A stretch of 57,284 nt of DNA from JAYWGN01 sp043778255 (lineage in GTDB: Bacteria > Bacteroidota > Bacteroidia > Chitinophagales > Chitinophagaceae): contig JAYWGN010000067.1 of assembly GCA_043778255.1 (NCBI GenBank), forward strand, positions 1-57,284, given 5' to 3'. Below the pieces are notes generated by a model. It searched no databases. It was not told where the DNA came from and saw only the letters and a program-made list of their open reading frames with translations. Of the stretch, positions 16,953-24,799 are shown in pieces (positions within the stretch are counted from its first letter, which is position 1; each line of letters opens with the position of its first letter). Position numbers and translations under genes: made by a program.

Positions 16953-17765
16953 CTATAATTTATATACTCTCACATAATCAATTTCAAATGTAGCAGGAAA
17001 TATAGCATCGTTAATACCATTAGTGCCACCCCAATTGCCACCTACTGCCATATTGAGTAAAAAGAAAAATGGTTTGCTGTAAGGCCAGTTATTATTGGTT
17101 GGGTTGGTAGGTTTGTTTACTGCATACACAATATTGGTTGGGGCATCTATATAAAATTTTAGGTTATTTTCTGTCCATAATATACCATAGTTATGAAACA
17201 CATTTTCGGCATTAGCCAGTGCAATTGGGCCTGAGCTTAGGGTGTTATTCAGTGTCCAATTATTGGCGTTGGAGTGTAAGGCACAGTATATTTTATGTGG
17301 GTCAAAACTAACGTATTCCATAATATCTATTTCACCACATTTGGGCCAATCAACTGCTGCTACATCGTTACCGAGCATCCATATAGCTGGCCAAAGTCCG
17401 TTGCCAAGGCTTGGTGGTAGCTTGGCTCTTATTTCGTATTGCCCATATTCAAATGCTTTAATACTGTTAAGCCTAGCCGATGTATAATTACCTACTTGCT
17501 GAGCAACACCAGTTTTTTTGGCTATTATTTTTAATGTTCCATTGCTTACTTCTACATTGCCCGAGGCGGTATAGTTTTGCAGTTCATTGTTACCCCATCC
17601 ACTTTGTCCATTTTCAAATTTCCAATTGGTCATATCTAAAGTAGTGCCGTTAAATTCGTCACTAAATATCAAAGTTAGCTCAGTAGTGTTAGTGGGTGTA
17701 TTATTTTTATTTTTGTTGCAGGCTAGTAATAACAATAGTAGCGTTATAGTTAGTAGTGTTTTCAT
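16953..17765 (-). CDS. GH16-family beta-glucanase lipoprotein
   Basis: 270 residues. Signal peptide with lipobox LLAC (Cys16). The catalytic signature CGEIDIMEY carries nucleophile E145, D147 and acid/base E150. Other family blocks are FSDEFNGTTLDMTNW near the N-terminus and GNGLWPAIWML at about 122-131. Members cut beta-1,3 or mixed beta-1,3/1,4 glucans such as laminarin. A lipid-anchored enzyme at the cell surface or periplasm is inferred. It is a single-gene unit with no SusC/SusD pair nearby, so it is not part of a canonical polysaccharide utilisation locus here. Confidence 0.92.
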   Translation of the reverse strand: MKTLLTITLLLLLLACNKNKNNTPTNTTELTLIFSDEFNGTTLDMTNWKFENGQSGWGNNELQNYTASGNVEVSNGTLKIIAKKTGVAQQVGNYTSARLNSIKAFEYGQYEIRAKLPPSLGNGLWPAIWMLGNDVAAVDWPKCGEIDIMEYVSFDPHKIYCALHSNANNWTLNNTLSSGPIALANAENVFHNYGILWTENNLKFYIDAPTNIVYAVNKPTNPTNNNWPYSKPFFFLLNMAVGGNWGGTNGINDAIFPATFEIDYVRVYKL

Positions 17766-18001
17766 TGTATTGGGGTAAATGCATTTGTTGTGTATAGCAA
17801 TTCTAATAATTTATTTAGTACAAATATGTAGCGTAGTAGTTAACAATATATAATAACTATTTAATAAAGTTAAGCAACAGTAATTGCATTACCAAATGTG
17901 CTACTATCAAAATGTCCAACATCTTTTTTTAAATTTTATTTTTAATTTCAAGGTTAGTGGTGTTTAAGTAGCTACAAAACCCACATTTACCCCCAATAAG
18001 C

Positions 18002-18033
18002 AAAAAATGGCTACCAGTATTGGTAGCCATTTT
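18002..18033 (-). terminator. Intrinsic terminator of rpsA
   Basis: Read on the minus strand, AAAATGGCTACCA pairs with TGGTAGCCATTTT (13 bp, 4-nt loop) and ends in a T run. It starts 25 bp after the rpsA stop codon. Confidence 0.85.
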
Positions 18034-18058
18034 ATAAGTTGTGTGCTTTGGTTAGTGC

Positions 18059-20077
18059 TTATTTAGCTTCACCATCGTCCATTTTCTTTTTAAGGTCGGC
18101 TAGTATGCCTATGTCGCCTAAGGTAGTTTTTTCTACTTTGGCTTGTAGGTCTTTCACCGCTTTTTTAGTTTTTTCGCTTTCTACTCGTTGTTCTTTTCTT
18201 TCAGCTTGTACTTCACCTTCTTTTACAGCTTCCCACATACGAGTATGGCTTACTATTATTCGTTTTTCATTACGGTCAAATTCTATTACCATAAACTGTG
18301 CAGTTTCGTCTGGTACTATTGTTTTGCCGTCTTCTTTTACCAAATGCCTAGCCGGTGCAAATCCTTCTAAGCCGTATGGCAATTGTACTAAGCCACCTTT
18401 ATCATCTTTTTTGGTGAGTATTGCTTCATGTACACTTCCTACAGGGAATGTTTCGCTAAGGCTGTTCCAAGGGTCTTCTTCTAGCTGCTTGTGGCCTAAT
18501 TGTAGTTTACGGTTATCCTTATCTATATTTAATATAATTACTTCAATTTCGGCACCGTTTTTAATATATTCACCTGGGTGGTTAAATCGTTTGATCCAAC
18601 TTAGGTCGCTTATATGTATCATACCACCTATACCTGGCTCTATTTCTACAAATACACCATAAGCTGTAATGTTTTTAACTGTGCCTTTGTGTTTACTTTC
18701 CAACGGAAATTTACTTTCAATTTCACTCCAAGGGTCTTCTGTAAGTCCTTTTATTGAAAGGCTCATTTTACGAGTGTCCTTATCAAGTGTTACTACTTTT
18801 GCATTGTGCTCATCGCCTAATTTAAAGTATTCTCTTGCATTTATTGGTGTGTTAGCCCAAGTTATTTCACTTACGTGTACTAGGCCTTCTACACCTGGTT
18901 GTATTTCTATAAATGCACCATAGTCTTCAATGTTTACTACCTTACCGGTTACTGTACCGCCTTCGGCTAAACCTTCTGGCAATACCTCCCAAGGGTGTGG
19001 CGTAAGTTGTTTTAAGCCAAGGCTTATACGTTTTTTGTCATCATCAAAATCCAATACTACTACATTAATTTTTTGGTCAATGCTTAGTACTTCGTTAGGA
19101 TGGTTTATACGGCCCCAACTAATATCAGTAATGTATAATAATCCGTCAAGTCCACCAAGGTCCATAAATGCACCAAAGTCGGTAATGTTTTTAACGGTAC
19201 CTTCAAGTACTTGACCTTTCTCTAATTGACCAATTATAACTGCACGTTGTGCTTCCATATCGCTTTCTATAAGGGCTTTATGGCTTACTACGGCATTCTT
19301 TATAGTTTCGTTTATTTTTACTACTTTAAACTCCATTGTTTTACCTACAAACTGATCGTAATCGGTTACAGGTTTTACATCTATTTGGCTTCCTGGTAGA
19401 AATGTTTCCATACCATACAAATCAACAATAAGTCCACCTTTAGTTTTGCTAGTAATATAACCAGTAACTATTTCGCCAGATTTGTTAACGGCTACTATTT
19501 TTTCCCAAGCCCTTACAGTACGAGCCTGTTTACGGCTAAGGTGTAAGTTACCATCACGGTCTTCTTTTTCTACCACCATTATTTCTACATCATCACCAAT
19601 TTTTATGCCCTGCAAATCTCTAAATTCGTTTAGTGATATTAAGCCATCGCTTTTAAATCCAATATTAATAACAACATCAGTTTTTGTAAGGCCAACTATG
19701 TTGCCTAACATCATTTCACCATCGTTAATTGATTTAAAAGTTTTTTCGTACACTTCATCAAACTTTAACTTTTCATCGTTTTTGTAATGGCTCACATTAC
19801 GTTTGTCAATGCTCCAATCAAAGTCATCATGTGGTGTTTCTACGGGTGGTACATAAGCAGGTTTTGCAGGTGCTGCTACTTCGGCTACAGCCTCAGGTTG
19901 TGCTACGACCACGGTTTCGGTTACAGTTTCTACCACTGGTGCAGTTTCTACTGCTTCAGGTGTTGCTACTACTTCGGCAGCAGCTTCAGGTGCATTTGTT
20001 GTCGCTGTTGGGGTTACTTCCTCTGGGGAAGCTGCTCCGTCCTGTGCATCAGCGTTTAGGTGTTTGTTAAAAATCAT
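18059..20077 (-). CDS. rpsA: 30S ribosomal protein S1
   Basis: 672 residues. After an acidic, Ala/Val/Pro/Thr-rich disordered extension of about 90 residues come six S1 OB-fold repeats with blocks such as VKNITDFGAFMDLGGLDGLL, VVNIEDYGAFIEIQPGVEG and VKNITAYGVFVEIEPGIGG. S1 binds mRNA on the 30S subunit during initiation. The long N-terminal extension is common in Bacteroidota homologues. ATG 20077 follows a TACCTTTG -7 box by about 34 nt, and the leader can form a CCCCAA/TTGGGG hairpin. Confidence 0.95.
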   Translation of the reverse strand: MIFNKHLNADAQDGAASPEEVTPTATTNAPEAAAEVVATPEAVETAPVVETVTETVVVAQPEAVAEVAAPAKPAYVPPVETPHDDFDWSIDKRNVSHYKNDEKLKFDEVYEKTFKSINDGEMMLGNIVGLTKTDVVINIGFKSDGLISLNEFRDLQGIKIGDDVEIMVVEKEDRDGNLHLSRKQARTVRAWEKIVAVNKSGEIVTGYITSKTKGGLIVDLYGMETFLPGSQIDVKPVTDYDQFVGKTMEFKVVKINETIKNAVVSHKALIESDMEAQRAVIIGQLEKGQVLEGTVKNITDFGAFMDLGGLDGLLYITDISWGRINHPNEVLSIDQKINVVVLDFDDDKKRISLGLKQLTPHPWEVLPEGLAEGGTVTGKVVNIEDYGAFIEIQPGVEGLVHVSEITWANTPINAREYFKLGDEHNAKVVTLDKDTRKMSLSIKGLTEDPWSEIESKFPLESKHKGTVKNITAYGVFVEIEPGIGGMIHISDLSWIKRFNHPGEYIKNGAEIEVIILNIDKDNRKLQLGHKQLEEDPWNSLSETFPVGSVHEAILTKKDDKGGLVQLPYGLEGFAPARHLVKEDGKTIVPDETAQFMVIEFDRNEKRIIVSHTRMWEAVKEGEVQAERKEQRVESEKTKKAVKDLQAKVEKTTLGDIGILADLKKKMDDGEAK

Positions 20078-20084
20078 CTTTATT

Positions 20085-20119
20085 AATCCCCAATGTTTTT
20101 ATTTGGGGCTGCAAAGGTA
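20085..20119 (-). promoter_or_regulatory. rpsA -7 box and leader hairpin
   Basis: On the minus strand TACCTTTG (20119-20112) is followed by a leader in which CCCCAA (20108-20103) can pair with TTGGGG (20093-20088), almost at the predicted transcript 5' end. Possible mRNA stability or autoregulatory element. Confidence 0.5.
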
Positions 20120-20239
20120 ATTAATTATTGGTAAATGTGTAGGAAATAATAGCAGCTAAGGTATCTGACTATTTTTTTTAATATTATTGTAAAAGAATGG
20201 AGTAGAAAATAGAATAAAAAAAATTTTTAACAATTTTTT

Positions 20240-20459
20240 GAAGCCCAATTGTACAACGTTCGAGGCTTTGTGCAGTTTGGGAATTGACCAACTGTCTGCC
20301 CGTAACCGCAGCTAAATTTATAATAAAATGTTCATTGTTATTACTAAGGCTCAACAGAATTCCGTCCGCCGAATATAAAGCTGGGACATGCACTGCTGCT
20401 GATTGTTTCAACGTCAAGCCCCAAACTGCACAAAACCTAATGTTGTGCGTTCGGGCTTC
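20240..20459. repeat. 220-bp inverted-repeat element (MITE-like or attC-like)
   Basis: The ends are imperfect 40-bp inverted repeats: the left arm (20240-20281) begins GAAGCCC and ends CTTTGTGCAGTTTGGG; the right arm (20420-20459) begins CCCAAACTGCACAAA and ends GGGCTTC. The inner 15 bp are perfect. It is less AT-rich than its surroundings and lies 7 bp past the stop of the TPR gene (20467). It contains GCACAAC and GTTGTAC boxes (minus strand, 20448-20442 and 20257-20251) arranged like attC R'' and R' sites. An ORF crossing it is not believed. Confidence 0.6.
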
Positions 20460-20466
20460 TTGAAGG

Positions 20467-21873
20467 CTATCCTTTTTGCTCCAACTCCTCAATCGTTTTC
20501 TTTGCTGCATCCAATCGTATTTTTTTGTTCTTCTCCGTCATTTTTGTTTTTATCCATTTTTCTAAACGGTGATGTAATGGAATAAGCAAAGATGCCAATG
20601 CCACCAATGCTAATAACATAAGCATTGGGTTGTGATGTGTTACCCGTTCTAAAAAAGGATGAATGAGCAGGTTGATAAACTCAAATACAATTAATAACCC
20701 TAAAATGCCAAAAAACGAAATCCACTTTTCATTGACTACTATACTGCGGCTTAGCAGAAAAAAAAGAATAAGAAAGGTAACTATACCAATGGCTAAAAAT
20801 ATGTATTGAATATTTTGTTTGCGTTGCTGTTTTACTTCTTCATCTTTTGCGGCTTCATCCATTTTGCGCAATTGCTCTTTAAGCCCCATTGCCTGTATGC
20901 CGGATAATTTTTCCTCATCAAAAACTAATTTTCTGGTTTCTATTTCTAATTTGGCGTAATAATAGGCACTATCTGTTTTATTTAATTTATCGTACAAAGT
21001 TCTTTTTGCCGTAGCGGCACCTAATATTAAACCCTGATTTTGCTCTTGCTGTGCAATTATCCACATTTTCTGTGCCAGTACTGTGGCTTGTTTTAAGCTG
21101 TCCGCTCTAATTAAGTACCCAACATAAGCATTGTAGGCTTCAAATTTTCTTACGTTGCCTTTAAAAAGTTGTGCTACTACCATCGCCTTTTGCCTGTATA
21201 CATTGGCAATTTCAGGTTCGTTTTTTGCTTCATATACTCTTGCAAGTATCCCTAATGTTTGGGACTTGTATAAATTAATATTTAACCTTTCGGCTGTTTC
21301 ATTGCTGAGTTGAGCATACAACAAGGCAGAGTCAAGTTGCTTTTTATTTAAAAACATAAAAGCCATACTTCGTTGATATTGTACCAGCATGTAATCGTAC
21401 ATGAGTGATGTTTTATCCGGTAAATTTCCCCCACCTTTTTTAAGAAACTCGTATGATTCTGTCTTTTTACCTAAAGCACCATATGAACTTGCCAAATCAA
21501 AATAAATAGAACTAATTCTTCTTTTATCGTTATACTTTTCGGCTAAGGGCAAAGCTTTGTAGATGTACTCTATTGCTTCATTTGTTCTTCCCTTTGCATT
21601 AAAATAGGCGTATATCCAATTATAGCTTATGGCAAGTAAACTATCGTTTTTTAACTGCGTTGCCATTTTCTGTAAGTCAATACATAAAGTGCTGTCTATT
21701 ACATCGCCTTCTCCAGTATCTGCATTCTCTAAATATTTAATTGTGGCAGTAAACCGCTCTAAAGGGTTTTTAATGTTGGCTAATTGGGCTTTTGTAATTA
21801 CAGTATTATTACTTTGTGCAAGGGCTGTTTGCATACCTGCAATAAAGCAAAGGAGGGTTATTATTTTTTTCAT
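20467..21873 (-). CDS. TPR membrane protein of unknown function
   Basis: 468 residues. Signal peptide MKKIITLLCFIAGMQTALAQ, then TPR-like helices (about 60-320, for example AIEYIYKALPLAEKYNDKRR), a short coiled coil, and three hydrophobic segments near the C-terminus (IFLAIGIVTFLILFFLL, ISFFGILGLLIVFEFINLLI, PMLMLLALVALASLLIPL), ending in a basic coiled-coil tail. It resembles the sensor half of TPR histidine kinases but has no kinase domain. No -7 box is seen upstream. It lies between a decayed HicBA-like pair and a 220-bp inverted-repeat element, so it may be cargo of a mobile cassette. Confidence 0.75.
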   Translation of the reverse strand: MKKIITLLCFIAGMQTALAQSNNTVITKAQLANIKNPLERFTATIKYLENADTGEGDVIDSTLCIDLQKMATQLKNDSLLAISYNWIYAYFNAKGRTNEAIEYIYKALPLAEKYNDKRRISSIYFDLASSYGALGKKTESYEFLKKGGGNLPDKTSLMYDYMLVQYQRSMAFMFLNKKQLDSALLYAQLSNETAERLNINLYKSQTLGILARVYEAKNEPEIANVYRQKAMVVAQLFKGNVRKFEAYNAYVGYLIRADSLKQATVLAQKMWIIAQQEQNQGLILGAATAKRTLYDKLNKTDSAYYYAKLEIETRKLVFDEEKLSGIQAMGLKEQLRKMDEAAKDEEVKQQRKQNIQYIFLAIGIVTFLILFFLLSRSIVVNEKWISFFGILGLLIVFEFINLLIHPFLERVTHHNPMLMLLALVALASLLIPLHHRLEKWIKTKMTEKNKKIRLDAAKKTIEELEQKG

Positions 21874-21912
21874 TGTTTGAGTGATGGCAATTACTTATTG
21901 AGTAGTTAATTT

Positions 21913-22170
21913 TTAATTATTTGTTAGTTTTTGAATTTTAGAGTGTGTCAAACAGCCTGACGCACAACTCGTCAATTGTACACCCAATTGTTTCCACCCC
22001 GTTCGTAAGTGGAAAGCTGGAATTTCTTTTTCATCACCCCACACCGGTATTGTTCTAAATTCTTTTCTTGTCCATTGGTCGTGGCTACCTTTTGTACGTG
22101 AATATGTAAAGCCCTTATAGGTTAAAAAATATTCCCATCACTTGGTGGGTAATGGTCTAAATTCTTTCAT
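21913..22170 (-). pseudogene. HicA-like toxin, disrupted by an in-frame TGA
   Basis: The minus-strand frame from ATG 22170 to TAA 21913 reads MKEFRPLPTK, then TGA at codon 11, then WEYFLTYKGFTYSRTKGSHD and RTIPVWGDEKEIPAFHL. The GSH motif (residues 28-30) and preceding RTK match the HicA/YcfA mRNA-interferase fold as found in Bacteroidota. TGA is an ordinary stop here (the HTH gene at 22876 ends in TGA), so the gene is probably dead, although a sequencing error cannot be excluded. The C-terminal end (QLTSCASGC) runs into repeat-like sequence. It starts 2 bp after the antitoxin remnant. Confidence 0.6.
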
Positions 22171-22172
22171 AA

Positions 22173-22540
22173 TTATGCCTCAAGTGTTAGCAATTCAACT
22201 TCATCTGCTACTGCATTTAAGTTTTTAAGTTCTCCTTTTGTGTTAACATATAATTTTGCAAATTCTTTTGTTTTTTGCAAATTTTGTATCCATCCTAATT
22301 CTTGAAGTAGCACTTTTCTTTTTTTTACTGAAAGTGTAGAAAGAAAATTAAAGAAATCTTTAATAGAAAATTGAAGCATTTCAAAAGATTTTTTTCATCT
22401 ATTCCATATCCTGTCAAATCCAATGTAGGAGCAAAGTGTATAATTTGCCTCGTATCTTTATCTCTAAATTTAAAAACAGTAAGAGAACCAGAAATAGTTT
22501 CACCATTAATAGTTAAAATATTTTCTTTAGTCGATTTCAT
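22173..22540 (-). pseudogene. HicB-like antitoxin, frameshifted at a run of seven A
   Basis: From ATG 22540 one frame gives MKSTKENILTINGETISGSL and IIHFAPTLDLTGYGIDEK. Just past this the coding sense continues in the -1 frame as SFEMLQFSIKDFFNFLST and VLLQELGW, to TAA 22173. The break is in A7 (GATGAAAAAAATC); one more A would restore a single frame. The APTLDLTGYG block and Leu-Gly-Trp segment resemble HicB-like antitoxins that pair with HicA. The heptamer A-AAA-AAT is also a possible -1 slippery site. A -7 box lies upstream at 22598-22591. Confidence 0.6.
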
Positions 22541-22875
22541 TTTAAAAATGGTTTATATAATAATTTTAAAATTTATTGGTATGTTCAATGCAAATTTACA
22601 TTTTTTGTCAATATAACTAAAGTAAAAAAAATTAATTCCTCATCCATTCCAACCTTACATATATACTTTAATTTTCTTTAACAGTTAAAATAGCTGTATA
22701 CGCTTTCTTTATTATAATTAATTAATTAGTAGATTCCTATAACATTATTAGTACAATTTTTTTTTAAGAATATAATAGCAATTAAAACTAACCGAATTGT
22801 AAATGAATAGCTAATTAGTAATAATATTTATAGTAAAAGTGTACATTACAGCACAAAACAAAACAAAATATACGT
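22541..22875. other. AT-rich divergent intergenic region
   Basis: 335 bp between the antitoxin remnant (minus) and the HTH gene (plus). Apart from the -7 box TAAATTTG on the minus strand at 22598-22591, no gene, RNA, repeat or clear plus-strand promoter is seen. Confidence 0.5.
22591..22598 (-). promoter_or_regulatory. -7 box for the HicBA-like pair
   Basis: TAAATTTG on the minus strand matches TANNTTTG and lies about 50 nt before ATG 22540, so the decayed pair still has a plausible promoter. Confidence 0.45.
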
Positions 22876-23124
22876 ATGCCTCGAAAATTTTTGGATCGCT
22901 TTAAACGGATTGATGAAATAATACAAAATAAAAGTAGCGGTACTCCTGCTCATTTGGCCAATAAGTTGCAAATATCGGAGAGTACTTTATTTGAGTTTAT
23001 TGCTGTAATGAAAGAGCTTGGTGCTCCAATAGTATACGATAAAATGCAGCAACGTTACCAATACGATTATGATGGAAAATTTACCATAAAATTTGTTGCA
23101 AATACTTATGATGTTGAAGTTTGA
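22876..23124 (+). CDS. Small HTH DNA-binding protein
   Basis: 82 residues. A helix-turn-helix spans about 9-45 (RIDEIIQNKSSGTPAHLANK then LQISESTLFEFIAVMKELG), followed by APIVYDKMQQRYQYDYDGKF, a winged-helix-like hairpin. The pattern resembles HTH_11/DeoR-type recognition of DNA without an effector domain. Similar tiny regulators are common in Bacteroidota; target unknown. Single gene, ending in TGA. Confidence 0.75.
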   Translation: MPRKFLDRFKRIDEIIQNKSSGTPAHLANKLQISESTLFEFIAVMKELGAPIVYDKMQQRYQYDYDGKFTIKFVANTYDVEV

Positions 23125-23163
23125 AAATGCGTAATAAATTAACAATTTTTTTGCAAAAAAAAG

Positions 23164-23192
23164 TTGCTTACTCCAATATTACTGGAGTGTAA
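23164..23192 (+). promoter_or_regulatory. Hairpin in the HTH-icd intergenic region
   Basis: GCTTACTCCA pairs with TGGAGTGTAAGC (2-nt bulge), about 115 nt before icd. It is not followed by a T run. Confidence 0.4.
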
Positions 23193-23247
23193 GCATCCAC
23201 CTTTGCAAAGTATTAGAGATTGATGTTTTTCTAATTGAATATTACCT

Positions 23248-23274
23248 AGCTCGATTTCTATCGAGCTTTTTTTT
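23248..23274 (+). terminator. Perfect terminator hairpin 34 nt before icd
   Basis: AGCTCGAT, loop TTCT, ATCGAGCT and eight T. It can end the HTH transcript, which stops 123 bp upstream, or act as an attenuator if icd is transcribed from further upstream. No -7 box is seen between it and ATG 23308. Confidence 0.75.
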
Positions 23275-23307
23275 GAAAAAAAATATAAACCCAATAAATA
23301 TAAATAC

Positions 23308-24777
23308 ATGAGTAACAACACACTTACAATAGCAGTTGCCAAAGGTGATGGAATAGGTACCGAAATAATGGATGCCGTAATTAGTATATTTGATGCAGCT
23401 AAAGTGCCGCTTAGTTATACCTATATTGAAATGGGAAAAAAAATATACGATGCAGGATTTAATACCGGAATGACTGATGAAGCTAAGCAAACAGTAGAAC
23501 AGTTAGGTATACTATACAAAGGCCCAATGGAAACACCTAAAGGTAAGGGTGTAAAAAGTATAAATGTAACAGCTCGTAAGGTATGGAATACTTATGCCAA
23601 CAAAAGAGTATTTACAACCCTAAATGGTGTAGATACAGTATTTTCCAAAGCCGAAATACCTATTAATATAACCATAGTAAGAGAAAACATAGAAGATACT
23701 TATGGCGGTATAGAACACTACCTCACACAAGATGTAGCTTTGTGCCGTAGGTTTATAACAAGGCCAGGTAGCTTACAAGTACACCAATATGCTTTTGAAC
23801 TTGCTACCAAAAAAAATGCTAAACGTATAACCTGTGGCCATAAAGCTAATATAATGAAACTTACGGATGGCTTGTTTCTACAAACATTTTACGAAGTAGC
23901 CAAACAATACCCACACCTTAAAGCTGATGATATAATAGTAGATGACCTTTGTATGAAACTGGCTATAAAACCTAATGAGTTTGATATAGTGGTACTACCT
24001 AACCTACAAGGCGATATTGTAAGCGACTTGTGTGCAGGGCTAGTAGGCGGTTTGGGCTTTGCACCATCAGCAAATATTGGTAACGATATTTGTATATTTG
24101 AAGCCGTACACGGTACTGCCCCCGATATAGTGGGCAAGGGCATAGCTAACCCAACTGCACTACTACTTAGTGGCTTAATGATGTTGCGCCATATTGGCTA
24201 CAATGGTTATGCGGCTGCTATAGAAACTGCACTGTTTCAAACCTTAGCTCAGGGTATACATACTGGCGACTTTGGCAATAATAATGTACAAGCTGCTACT
24301 ACAGTTGAGTTTACCAATGCTATAATAAGCAACTTACAACAAGCTACAGCAGCACAGCTTAACCCAGCTGAGAGCAACAATACCCTCACTTTTTTGGCGA
24401 AGCCAATACCCAAAGAAAACACCCTACTACACACAGCCCCAAAAAAACCACAAACCCTACATGGTGTTGATTTGTTTGTAGAGTTTGAAGAGCAACCCAG
24501 CATATTAGCTGAAATGCTATTGCAATATGCCGACCCTAATTATACTATTACTACCATAAGCAATAGAGGTACACAAGTATGGCCTACTGGCTCAGTATTT
24601 ACCAATTGTATTAATCAGTATCGTGTAAGGTTTGAGTGTAACGAGGGGGTAAGCACAACTCCATTTGAATTGTTTGAATTGTGCAAACAGGTAAGTACTG
24701 CAGTACGTATATGCTCGGTAGAAATGCTGCTAATGATTGATGGTGTAAGGGGTTACTCGTTAGCACAAGGGCAATAA
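23308..24777 (+). CDS. icd: Isocitrate dehydrogenase (long form)
   Basis: Oxidatively decarboxylates isocitrate to 2-oxoglutarate in the TCA cycle. 489 residues. GDGIGTEIMDAV near the N-terminus, VRENIEDTYGGIEH (substrate loop), CGHKANIMKLTDGLF, VVLPNLQGDIVSDLCAGLVG and EAVHGTAPDIVGKGIANPTA are family signatures. The extra C-terminal domain of roughly 130 residues (LHGVDLFVEFEEQPSILAEM onward) is that of the long Thermus/Rickettsia-type enzymes, usually NADP-dependent. Coenzyme choice was not proved from sequence. Convergent with the dehydrogenase gene at 24800. Confidence 0.93.
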   Translation: MSNNTLTIAVAKGDGIGTEIMDAVISIFDAAKVPLSYTYIEMGKKIYDAGFNTGMTDEAKQTVEQLGILYKGPMETPKGKGVKSINVTARKVWNTYANKRVFTTLNGVDTVFSKAEIPINITIVRENIEDTYGGIEHYLTQDVALCRRFITRPGSLQVHQYAFELATKKNAKRITCGHKANIMKLTDGLFLQTFYEVAKQYPHLKADDIIVDDLCMKLAIKPNEFDIVVLPNLQGDIVSDLCAGLVGGLGFAPSANIGNDICIFEAVHGTAPDIVGKGIANPTALLLSGLMMLRHIGYNGYAAAIETALFQTLAQGIHTGDFGNNNVQAATTVEFTNAIISNLQQATAAQLNPAESNNTLTFLAKPIPKENTLLHTAPKKPQTLHGVDLFVEFEEQPSILAEMLLQYADPNYTITTISNRGTQVWPTGSVFTNCINQYRVRFECNEGVSTTPFELFELCKQVSTAVRICSVEMLLMIDGVRGYSLAQGQ

Positions 24778-24799
24778 ATAAGGGAGTATTTATTATGTA

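Noticed and set aside
20184..20510. 108-codon minus-strand ORF over the inverted-repeat element
   Set aside because: It overlaps the end of the TPR gene, runs through both repeat arms and has no domain or start context; it is a by-product of the less AT-rich element.
21913..22170. Recoding of TGA as a sense codon in the HicA-like gene
   Set aside because: Other genes in the window end in TGA (for example 22876-23124) and there is no selenocysteine context, so a nonsense mutation or read error is simpler.
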